Source: Rhodopseudomonas_A palustris_F
GTDB taxonomy: Bacteria > Pseudomonadota > Alphaproteobacteria > Rhizobiales > Xanthobacteraceae
Direction of reading: 5' to 3'
NCBI RefSeq assembly: GCF_000013745.1
Contig: NC_007925.1
Span: 1,674,001-1,738,000, forward strand
Length of the DNA: 64,000 bases
Translations under genes and position numbers: made by a program
In this document: in pieces, positions 23,028 through 33,135 of the stretch
How positions within the stretch are numbered: the stretch's first letter is position 1
Layout: every line of letters begins with the position of its first letter
Notes under the pieces: generated by a model
Told to the model about the DNA's origin: nothing
What the model saw: only the letters and a program-made list of their open reading frames with translations
Databases searched by the model: none

Positions 23028-23543
23028 ATGAGACCGTTCCCAGTTGATGCATTCATTGATGCCGTGAAGGCTAAATGCGCCGTGACGTCAGATGACGATC
23101 TCGCGGACAGAATTGGTATAGGCAAAAGCACAATCGCGTCGTGGCGACGTCGCAACAGTATTCCGAAGCAGGTTCGGGATGATCTATGCCGAATGTTCGA
23201 TATTGATTACGCCGATTTTCTCAATCGGATCGTCGCAGAGTGGCTGAACGATTCTCACCCAGGCGATACCATTTTACTTCTACTCGCGATGCGCCTCAGC
23301 GACCGCCTCGACGAAGGGGCCTTTGTCGAATGGTCGCAGTGGATTTCTAACTGGCGCTTAGAAATTCTTGCCGAGATCGCGCGTGCCTCTGGCGGCTGGG
23401 ATTGGGGGAAGGAGAGTTTGGTCGATAAACTCTCGGACATCCTTCTGACCGTGACTGACAAGGCTCGCTTCAATGCCGACTATCTGATCAACCTGCGGGC
23501 AGACCTTGAGGCGCGGCCAGAGAATATCCCAGGCGAAGCTTGA
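23028..23543 (+). CDS. Phage repressor-like helix-turn-helix protein
   Basis: A 171-residue protein from MRPFPVDAFIDAVKAKCAVT. The HTH is DDDLADRIGIGKSTIASWRR (about 20-40), of the CI-repressor N-terminal type, followed by RNSIPKQVRDDLCRMFDIDY. The rest is helical with no S24 (LexA-like) Ser-Lys autocleavage domain. If it is the repressor, SOS induction by self-cleavage is unlikely. It is divergent from the early operon and points toward recA, 382 bp away. Confidence 0.8.
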   Translation: MRPFPVDAFIDAVKAKCAVTSDDDLADRIGIGKSTIASWRRRNSIPKQVRDDLCRMFDIDYADFLNRIVAEWLNDSHPGDTILLLLAMRLSDRLDEGAFVEWSQWISNWRLEILAEIARASGGWDWGKESLVDKLSDILLTVTDKARFNADYLINLRADLEARPENIPGEA

Positions 23544-23544
23544 G

Positions 23545-23608
23545 GGTCCGAACTAGGGTCCGAACTCTGGCACGCGTTCCGAGTATTGCCGTCAGGCGGG
23601 TCCGAACT
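23545..23608 (+). repeat. Three direct copies of GGTCCGAACT
   Basis: Perfect copies start at 23545, 23557 and 23599 (spacings 12 and 42 bp), directly after the repressor stop and within the 230-bp end region of the element. They may be transposase, repressor or host-factor binding sites near the element end. Confidence 0.6.
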
Positions 23609-23744
23609 TTTTCAAAGAATATCAGTGACTTGACACGATTTCCAACATTCCGTGTCGGTCGCAATCCCGCCACAATCCGATTGGTCTACATTGCGGACCC
23701 TGTCGGTTCAACGTTTTCAATAGCTTAGGTCTGATTTTGGGCTC

Positions 23745-23777
23745 TAAACCGACAAATAATTCTGACAGCAACCGACA
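23745..23777. repeat. Right terminal repeats of the Mu-like element
   Basis: TAAACCGACA (23745-23754) and AACCGACA (ending 23777) are inverted relative to the left-end TGTCG repeats. Further TGTCGGT copies occur at 23655-23662 and 23701. These are the likely transposase binding array of the early (MuA-proximal) end. Confidence 0.55.
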
Positions 23778-23821
23778 AAAAGCAAAAGCGCCTCCAACAG
23801 GCCACTACCAGAGAAATAAAA

Positions 23822-23857
23822 GAACATATTGCGAACCGAGAACAAATAGGGTACAGT
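23822..23857 (+). promoter_or_regulatory. SOS box and promoter of recA
   Basis: GAACATATTGCGAAC (23822-23836) fits the alphaproteobacterial LexA site GAAC-N7-GAAC. TTGCGA (23829-23834) and TACAGT (23852-23857), 17 nt apart, are plausible -35 and -10 elements overlapping it. The site lies 45 bp from the end of the Mu-like element. Confidence 0.85.
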
Positions 23858-23925
23858 GCAATCCAGCGTTAAACCCAACTGCATTGTTTGTCCCGACGGC
23901 GAATCCCGTTCATAAGGAGCTCGAT

Positions 23926-25017
23926 ATGGCTGCCCCCACTGCCCTGCGTATCGTCGAAGGATCGTCCATGGACAAGACCAAGGCGCTGGCCGCCGCGCTC
24001 TCGCAGATCGAGCGCCAGTTCGGCAAGGGCTCGGTGATGAAGCTCGGCAAGAACGATCGCTCGATGGACATCGAGACGATCTCTTCCGGCTCGCTCGGGC
24101 TCGACATCGCGCTCGGCGTCGGCGGTCTGCCGAAGGGCCGGGTGGTCGAGATTTACGGTCCGGAATCCTCCGGCAAGACCACGCTGGCGCTGCATTGCGC
24201 CGCCGAGGCGCAGAAGAAGGGCGGCATTTGCGCCTTCATCGACGCCGAACACGCGCTCGATCCGGTCTATGCCCGCAAGCTCGGCGTCAATGTCGACGAG
24301 TTGCTGATCTCGCAGCCCGACCACGGCGAGCAGGCTTTGGAAATCGCCGACACGCTGGTGCGCTCCGGCGCGGTCGACGTGCTGATCGTGGATTCGGTTG
24401 CGGCTTTGGTGCCGCGCGCCGAACTGGAAGGCGAGATGGGCGACGCATTGCCCGGGCTGCAGGCGCGCTTGATGAGCCAGGCGCTGCGCAAGCTCACCGC
24501 CTCGATCAACAAGTCCAACACCATGGTGATCTTCATCAACCAGATCCGGATGAAGATCGGGGTGATGTACGGCTCGCCGGAGACCACCACCGGCGGCAAC
24601 GCGCTGAAATTCTACGCCTCGGTGCGGCTCGACATCCGCCGCATCGGCCAGATCAAGGAGCGCGACGAGGTGGTCGGCAACCAGACCCGCGTCAAGGTGG
24701 TGAAGAACAAGCTGGCGCCGCCGTTCAAGCAGGTCGAATTCGACATCATGTATGGCGAGGGCGTCTCCAAGATGGGCGAGATCCTCGACCTCGGCGTCAA
24801 AGCCGGCATCGTCGACAAGTCCGGCGCCTGGTTCTCCTATGACAGCCAGCGGCTCGGCCAGGGCCGCGAGAATTCCAAAGCGTTCCTCAAGGCCAATCCG
24901 GACATGACCGCCAAGATCGAGGCGGCGATCCGGCAGAATTCCGGACTGATCGCCGAGCAGATTCTGGCCGGCTCGCCGGAACGCGACGCCGACGGCGAGG
25001 AGCCGATCGACGAGTAA
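23926..25017 (+). CDS. recA: Recombinase RecA
   Basis: A 363-residue RecA: Walker A GPESSGKT (78-85), LDIALGVGGLPKGR, the MAW-type region FINQIRMKIGVMYGSPETTT (L2 loop) and a short acidic C terminus (DADGEEPIDE). It forms the filament for homologous recombination and stimulates LexA cleavage. The start is set by AAGGAG at 23914-23919 and family length; an upstream open extension runs into the phage-end region. Regulated by the SOS box upstream. Confidence 0.98.
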   Translation: MAAPTALRIVEGSSMDKTKALAAALSQIERQFGKGSVMKLGKNDRSMDIETISSGSLGLDIALGVGGLPKGRVVEIYGPESSGKTTLALHCAAEAQKKGGICAFIDAEHALDPVYARKLGVNVDELLISQPDHGEQALEIADTLVRSGAVDVLIVDSVAALVPRAELEGEMGDALPGLQARLMSQALRKLTASINKSNTMVIFINQIRMKIGVMYGSPETTTGGNALKFYASVRLDIRRIGQIKERDEVVGNQTRVKVVKNKLAPPFKQVEFDIMYGEGVSKMGEILDLGVKAGIVDKSGAWFSYDSQRLGQGRENSKAFLKANPDMTAKIEAAIRQNSGLIAEQILAGSPERDADGEEPIDE

Positions 25018-25218
25018 GAGTTTCCCGCGGCGGGCGGTTCGGGGGTCTGTTGCCGATGCCTCGAACTGCCTGCCGCGCCTTCGGGCTGCGGTGCAAAGCC
25101 GATCGCAAGGCGGCTGATCGGCAGCCCACGCCGGCAAGATGATTTGGTTGGATTTGCCCTCGTCATGAGAGCCCGCTGGACATGCGGTGGCGGGTAGCCA
25201 GGGCCAGGAGTTCAACGC

Positions 25219-25306
25219 GTCATGGCCGGGCTTGTCCCGGCCATCCACGCCCGCAAGCGGCGCGCTTGACGTGTCCGTAGATGGCCGGGACAAGCCCGGC
25301 CATGAC
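25219..25306. repeat. Palindromic repeat (gtcatggccgggc type)
   Basis: GTCATGGCCGGGCTTGTCCC and its reverse complement end at 25306, forming a long hairpin of about 28-bp arms. A close relative lies at 40742-40829. The 25018-25406 interval has no gene otherwise and lies between convergent recA and gcvP, so the hairpin may serve as a bidirectional transcription end. Confidence 0.8.
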
Positions 25307-25406
25307 GTGGAGAGGTGGGTCGTTTCCGACTGGCCTCCGCGCAGCGAAGCTCATCGCTCGCCGCCTCGCGCGCGGACTGCGCGCCGCCGTTCACTGCTGC
25401 CTCCGC

Positions 25407-28280
<2,874 letters not shown>

Positions 28281-28296
28281 CGAGATCTCCTCCTCG

Positions 28297-28665
28297 TCAA
28301 GCGGTGTGGGCGGAGTAGGCGGCTTCGTCCAGCAATCCGTCGAGTTCGGTTTTGTCGGCGATCTTCAGCTTGAAAAACCAGGCGGCGCCGCCGGCGTCGG
28401 AATTGACCAGTGCCGGGTCGGTCTGCAGCGTGTCGTTGATTTCGAGCACTTCGCCGCTGATCGGCGCGTAGACGTCGGAAGCGGCCTTGACCGATTCCAC
28501 CACCGCGGCGGCTTCGGCCTTCTTCAATTGCCGGCCGATCTTCGGCAGTTCGACGAACACCACGTCGCCGAGCTGGGACTGCGCATAATCGGTGACGCCG
28601 ATGGTGGCGACGTCGCCCTCGATGCGCAGCCATTCGTGATCGGGGGTAAACAGGGTGGTCATCAT
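28297..28665 (-). CDS. gcvH: Glycine cleavage system H protein
   Basis: A 122-residue lipoyl-carrier protein; the lipoylated lysine is K60 in VVESVKAASD, within the usual ESVKAAS motif. It shuttles the aminomethyl intermediate between P, T and L proteins. It lies 6 nt after gcvT and 16 nt before gcvP. Confidence 0.97.
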   Translation of the reverse strand: MMTTLFTPDHEWLRIEGDVATIGVTDYAQSQLGDVVFVELPKIGRQLKKAEAAAVVESVKAASDVYAPISGEVLEINDTLQTDPALVNSDAGGAAWFFKLKIADKTELDGLLDEAAYSAHTA

Positions 28666-28671
28666 CGGTCC

Positions 28672-29826
28672 TTAACGCTTGTAGCTGGTCGGAATGAAAG
28701 GGGTGGCGCAGACCCGCAGCGGCAGCCGCTGGCCACGCAGTTCGGCAAAGATCACGGCATCGTGACGAGCCTGTGGCGTCGGCAGATAACCCATCGCCAA
28801 CGGGCCGCCGAGGCTCGGCCCGAACCCGCCCGAGCTGATCGTGCCGATCGAATCGGTGGCGCTGTCGTCGCCGAACAGCGGCGCGCCCTCGCGCACCGGG
28901 GCGCGGCCGTCCGGCCGCAGTCCGACGCGGCGGCGCGGCGCGCCGGTTTCCAATTGGTCCAAAATCACCGCGGCGCCGGCAAAACCGCCCGGCCGCGGGC
29001 CGCCGTTGCGGCGGCTTTTTTGGATTGACCACTCCAGCGCCGCTTCGACCGGCGTGGTGCTGGCGTCGATGTCGTGACCGTAAAGGCAGAGCCCGGCCTC
29101 GAGCCGCAGGCTGTCGCGGGCGCCAAGTCCGATCGGCAGCACCTCGGGATCGTCGAGCAGCGCTTCGGCCAGCGCCACGGCGCCGTCGGCCGGCACCGAG
29201 ATCTCATAGCCGTCCTCGCCGGTGTAGCCGGAGCGCGACACCAAGCAGTCCAACCCCATCACGGTGAGCGGGGCGGTGTCCATGAAGCGCAACGTGTCGA
29301 CCTGGCTACAGAGCCTGCTGAGCGCGGCTTCGGCGTGAGGGCCTTGCAGCGCCAGCAGCGCCCGGTCGGGCCGGGAGACGATGTCGCAGACGTCGGACAG
29401 CCCATCGCGCAGATGCGCCTCGTCGGCGGCCTTGCAGGCGGCGTTCACCACCAGAAACAGATGGCGGCCGGAATTCGCCACCATCAGGTCGTCGAGAATG
29501 CCGCCTTGCTCATTGGTGAACTGGGCGTAGCGCTGCCGCCCCGGTGCGATCGCCAGAATATCCTGCGGCACCAGCCGTTCCAGCGCCCGCGCGGCATCGG
29601 CGACATGGCCGGATTTGGCCCGCAGTTCGAGCTGTCCCATGTGCGAGACGTCGAACAGCCCGGCCTTGGCGCGGGTATGGAGATGCTCCTTGAGCACGCC
29701 GGTGGGGTATTGCACCGGCATCTCGTAGCCCGCAAACGGTACCATCTTGCCGCCAAGCGACAGGTGCAGCGCGTGCAGCGGGGTCCGCTGCAGGGGGGCC
29801 GTTTGATCGTTCTGTGCCAGCATCAT
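28672..29826 (-). CDS. gcvT: Aminomethyltransferase (glycine cleavage T protein)
   Basis: A 384-residue tetrahydrofolate-dependent T protein: LHALHLSLGGKMVPFAGYEM, AGLFDVSHMGQ, SRSGYTGEDGYEI and LRLEAGLCLYGHDID are family signatures. It releases ammonia and makes 5,10-methylene-THF. First gene of the operon, controlled by the glycine riboswitch immediately upstream. A start one codon later (29823) is equally possible. Confidence 0.97.
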   Translation of the reverse strand: MMLAQNDQTAPLQRTPLHALHLSLGGKMVPFAGYEMPVQYPTGVLKEHLHTRAKAGLFDVSHMGQLELRAKSGHVADAARALERLVPQDILAIAPGRQRYAQFTNEQGGILDDLMVANSGRHLFLVVNAACKAADEAHLRDGLSDVCDIVSRPDRALLALQGPHAEAALSRLCSQVDTLRFMDTAPLTVMGLDCLVSRSGYTGEDGYEISVPADGAVALAEALLDDPEVLPIGLGARDSLRLEAGLCLYGHDIDASTTPVEAALEWSIQKSRRNGGPRPGGFAGAAVILDQLETGAPRRRVGLRPDGRAPVREGAPLFGDDSATDSIGTISSGGFGPSLGGPLAMGYLPTPQARHDAVIFAELRGQRLPLRVCATPFIPTSYKR

Positions 29827-29872
29827 GGGGCCCTCGCGGTTCCCGAGACCAATTTCTCGTCAACCCGCCGAG

Positions 29873-30048
29873 CCCCATCTGTCGCTGTGCCTGAGAGCAT
29901 TATCCCGTCGGCGGATTTCGCCGGAATCGCGATGATTCGGCGCAATCTCTTTCCAGATGTCATCAACCGCGTGGTCCGTTTGCCTGAGAGTTTCCGGGGC
30001 GGTTGCTCCTTCGGCGCCGGCCTTGCGGCCGATCTCTCCCGACGCGAC
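29873..30048 (-). promoter_or_regulatory. Tandem glycine riboswitch upstream of gcvT
   Basis: Minus strand, aptamer 1: CGGGAGAGATC, then GCCGAAGGAGCAACCGC and the conserved CTCTCAGGCAAACGGACC. Aptamer 2: CTGGAAAGAGATTGCGCCGA, then CTCTCAGGCACAGCGACAG, ending just before gcvT. The two conserved CTCTCAGGCA blocks and the GCCGAAGGRGCAA motif are diagnostic of the cooperative glycine riboswitch that turns on gcv genes when glycine is abundant. Confidence 0.93.
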
Positions 30049-30257
30049 TTACTCTTAACAGCTAGGGAGCAAATACAGCTTGCGCAAGGCTGTCAACGCA
30101 CCAGCGGCACCTATCAACGGGTCTCTGCGTTCTGCGGCAAGCCTCTGATCTGTGGTCCAGTTTCTGGACAGCGCGCAGCCTCGCGTCTAAAAGCAGGGCC
30201 CCGGGGAAGGATCGGGCTGCGGCGGCGCGGCCGGATCCCGGATGCGATTGGACGGAC

Positions 30258-32930
30258 ATGAGCGGCGTAAACGAAATCAGATCGGCATTTCTGAATTATT
30301 TCGGCAAGGATGGGCACGAGATCGTGCCGTCGTCCCCGTTGGTGCCGCGCAACGATCCGACCTTGATGTTCACCAATGCCGGCATGGTGCAGTTCAAGAA
30401 CGTCTTCACCGGGGTGGAGAAGCGCGCCAACCACCGCGCCACCACCTCGCAGAAATGCGTCCGCGCCGGCGGCAAGCACAACGACCTCGACAATGTCGGC
30501 TACACCGCGCGGCATCACACCTTCTTCGAGATGTTGGGTAATTTTTCGTTCGGCGATTACTTCAAAGACCACGCCATCGAACTCGCCTGGAACCTGATCA
30601 CCAAGGAATTCGGCCTGCCCAAGGAGCGGCTGCTGGTCACGGTGTTCTCCGAGGACGACGAGGCGTTCGCGCTGTGGAAGAAGATCGCCGGCTTGCCGGA
30701 CTCCAAGATCATCCGGATCCCGACCTCGGACAATTTCTGGCAGATGGGCGACACCGGCCCCTGCGGGCCGTGTTCGGAAATCTTCTTTGACCACGGCGAT
30801 CACATTCCTGGCGGCCCGCCCGGCTCGCCCGAAGAAGACGGCGACCGCTTCATCGAGATCTGGAATCTGGTGTTCATGCAGTTCGACCAGATCGCGCCGG
30901 GGCAACGCAACCCGCTGCCGAAGCCGTCGATCGACACCGGGATGGGCTTGGAGCGCATCGCCGCGGTGCTGCAGGGCAAGCACGACAATTACGACATCGA
31001 TCTGTTCCAGGCGCTGATCCGCGCCATCGCCGAACTGACCGGCGCCGATCCGAAGGGCGAGCACAAGGCCTCGCTGCGGGTGATCGCCGATCACTTGCGC
31101 GCCTCGTCGTTCCTGATCGCCGACGGCGTGCTGCCGTCGAACGAAGGCCGCGGCTACGTGCTGCGCCGGATCATGCGGCGCGCGATGCGCCACGGCCAAT
31201 TGCTCGGTGCCACCGAGCCGCTGATGTGGCGCCTGGTGTGGGCCTTGGTGCGCGAGATGGGGCAGGCCTATCCGGAGCTGGTGCGCGCCGAGCCGATGAT
31301 CGAGGAGACGCTGCGGCTGGAAGAAACCCGGTTTCGCAAGACGCTGGATCGCGGCCTGATCATTCTCGACGAGAAGAGCAGCACGCTGAAGAAAGGCGAC
31401 ATGTTCGACGGCGAGACCGCGTTCACGCTGTACGACACCTATGGCTTTCCGCTGGATCTCACCCAGGACGCGCTGCGCAACCGCGGCATCAGCGTCGACA
31501 TCGCCTCGTTCACCGATGCGATGGACCGCCAGCGCGCCAAGGCGCGGGCGTCGTGGGCGGGGTCGGGCGACACCGCTACCGAAACCGTGTGGTTCGGCCT
31601 GCGCGAACAGCTCGGCGCCACTGAATTCCTCGGCTACGAGACCGAGACCGCCGAAGGCGTGGTCGCGGCCTTGGTGAAGGACGGCCAAAAGGTCGATCAG
31701 CTCAAGGTCGGCGAGGCCGGCGCGATCGTGCTCAACCAAACCCCGTTCTACGCCGAATCCGGCGGCCAGGTCGGCGACACCGGGGTGATGACCGGCGAGG
31801 GCGTGCGGTTCCGCGTCACCGAGACCCAGAAGAAGGCGCACGATCTGTTCGTGCATCTCGGCACCGTGGAGCAGGGCACGCTGACGCCTGACACCGCGCT
31901 GTTGCTCGAGGTCGATCACACCCGCCGCTCCTCGATCCGCGCCAATCACTCCGCCACCCATTTGTTGCACGAGGCGCTGCGCCAGGTGCTCGGCGATCAC
32001 ATCGCGCAGAAGGGCTCGCTGGTGGCCGAGGATCGACTGCGGTTCGATTTCGTGCATCAGAAGCCGATCAGCGCCGACGAATTGCGCCGGGTCGAGGACA
32101 TCGCCAACGAGGTGGTGCTGGAGAACGACGAAGTCACCACACGGCTGATGGCGGTTGACGACGCCCGCGAGGCCGGCGCGCGTGCGCTGTTCGGCGAGAA
32201 ATACGGCGACGAAGTCCGTGTCGTGACCATGGGCAAGTCGGCGCGCCAGCACGGCAGCAACGCGCTCGGCTGGTCGGTGGAATTGTGCGGCGGCACCCAT
32301 GTGCGGCGCACCGGCGATATCGGGCTGATCTCGATCACCGGCGAAAGCGCGGTGGCCTCCGGGGTGCGCCGGATCGAGGCGTTGACCGGCCGCTTCGCGC
32401 GGCAGAGCGCCAACGCGGCGATCGACACCGCGAAAGCCACCGCCGCCGAACTGCGCACCTCGGTCGACGACATGCCGGCGCGGGTCGCGGCCCTGATGGA
32501 CGAGCGCAAGAAGCTCGAGCGCGAATTGGCCGAGGCCCGGAAGAAGCTGGCGATGGGCGGCGGTGGTGCTGCGGCCGCCAATGGCGAGGCCGGCGTCCGC
32601 GAGGTCGGCGGCGTCAAGCTGTTGGCGCGCGCGGTCGAGGGCATCGAGATCAAGGACCTGAAGAGCCTGGTCGATCAGGGCAAGAAGCAGCTCGGCTCCG
32701 GCGTGATCGCGCTGGTCGCCACCAGCGCCGACGGCAAGGGCTCGATCGTGGTCGGCGTCACGCCGGATCTGGTCGCCCGGTTCTCTGCGGTCGATCTGGT
32801 ACGCAAGGCCTCGGAAGTGCTGGGCGGCAAGGGCGGCGGCGGCAAGCCCGATATGGCGCAGGCCGGCGGCCCGGACGGCTCCAAGGCGCAGGCCGCGCTC
32901 GACGCCATTGCCGAAGCGATCGGCGGATAA
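30258..32930 (+). CDS. alaS: Alanyl-tRNA synthetase
   Basis: An 890-residue class II synthetase. The aminoacylation domain starts MSGVNEIRSAFLNYFGKDGH with PTLMFTNAGMVQFK and GRGYVLRRIMRRA. The editing domain zinc site is H564-SAT-H568 with C677-GGTH681. The C-terminal C-Ala domain ends with the dimerisation region (KGGGGKPDMAQAGGP) usual in the family. It charges tRNA-Ala and edits Ser/Gly mischarging. Standard length. Confidence 0.98.
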   Translation: MSGVNEIRSAFLNYFGKDGHEIVPSSPLVPRNDPTLMFTNAGMVQFKNVFTGVEKRANHRATTSQKCVRAGGKHNDLDNVGYTARHHTFFEMLGNFSFGDYFKDHAIELAWNLITKEFGLPKERLLVTVFSEDDEAFALWKKIAGLPDSKIIRIPTSDNFWQMGDTGPCGPCSEIFFDHGDHIPGGPPGSPEEDGDRFIEIWNLVFMQFDQIAPGQRNPLPKPSIDTGMGLERIAAVLQGKHDNYDIDLFQALIRAIAELTGADPKGEHKASLRVIADHLRASSFLIADGVLPSNEGRGYVLRRIMRRAMRHGQLLGATEPLMWRLVWALVREMGQAYPELVRAEPMIEETLRLEETRFRKTLDRGLIILDEKSSTLKKGDMFDGETAFTLYDTYGFPLDLTQDALRNRGISVDIASFTDAMDRQRAKARASWAGSGDTATETVWFGLREQLGATEFLGYETETAEGVVAALVKDGQKVDQLKVGEAGAIVLNQTPFYAESGGQVGDTGVMTGEGVRFRVTETQKKAHDLFVHLGTVEQGTLTPDTALLLEVDHTRRSSIRANHSATHLLHEALRQVLGDHIAQKGSLVAEDRLRFDFVHQKPISADELRRVEDIANEVVLENDEVTTRLMAVDDAREAGARALFGEKYGDEVRVVTMGKSARQHGSNALGWSVELCGGTHVRRTGDIGLISITGESAVASGVRRIEALTGRFARQSANAAIDTAKATAAELRTSVDDMPARVAALMDERKKLERELAEARKKLAMGGGGAAAANGEAGVREVGGVKLLARAVEGIEIKDLKSLVDQGKKQLGSGVIALVATSADGKGSIVVGVTPDLVARFSAVDLVRKASEVLGGKGGGGKPDMAQAGGPDGSKAQAALDAIAEAIGG

Positions 32931-32954
32931 CCTCAACGCGAGGCGTGGACGGCG

Positions 32955-33092
32955 TCCTGTGCCCCGGACGCTGCGCAGCGCGCCGCACTTGCGGCGTGGT
33001 GCGCTGCAGATCCGGGGCCGTTACGGACCGCAGCGCTTGCAACGGTCCCGGCTCGCCTCGCAGCGCTACGCGCTGCTCGACGTCCGGGACAC
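32955..33092. repeat. Palindromic repeat (ccccggac type)
   Basis: GTGCCCCGGACGC near the left and GTCCGGGACACG at the right, with internal complementary GCAGCGC segments. A close relative occurs at 36818-36957. It lies in the alaS-antiporter gap between convergent genes. Confidence 0.7.
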
Positions 33093-33135
33093 GATGCTTC
33101 AGCGCCGCAGCGGACTAATCCGTGTCGCGGCCGTC

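Larger units (their letters stand above)
13837..23777 (-). mobile_element. Compact Mu-like transposable phage element (about 9.9 kb)
   Basis: The gene order from the right (early) end is: repressor divergent from an Nlp/Ner-like gene, MuA transposase, MuB ATPase, two unknown genes, GemA. Then come capsid, Mor-like regulator, protease and tape measure. Terminal sequences TGTCG (13837) and CGACA (23777) are inverted, each with a second internal copy of TGTCGGTTTA about 20-23 bp inside. Genes for terminase, portal, tail tube, baseplate and lysis are absent, so it is about a quarter of the size of phage Mu. No 5-bp target duplication is visible at these exact ends, so the boundaries may be off by a few bases. 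Confidence 0.75.

Noticed and set aside
23737..23925. N-terminal extension of RecA from 23737
   Set aside because: The extension crosses the Mu-like end, the SOS box and the promoter; AAGGAG and homology place the start at 23926.
30114..32936. 940-codon open frame antisense to alaS
   Set aside because: Complete overlap with the highly conserved alaS; composition is typical of an antisense shadow.
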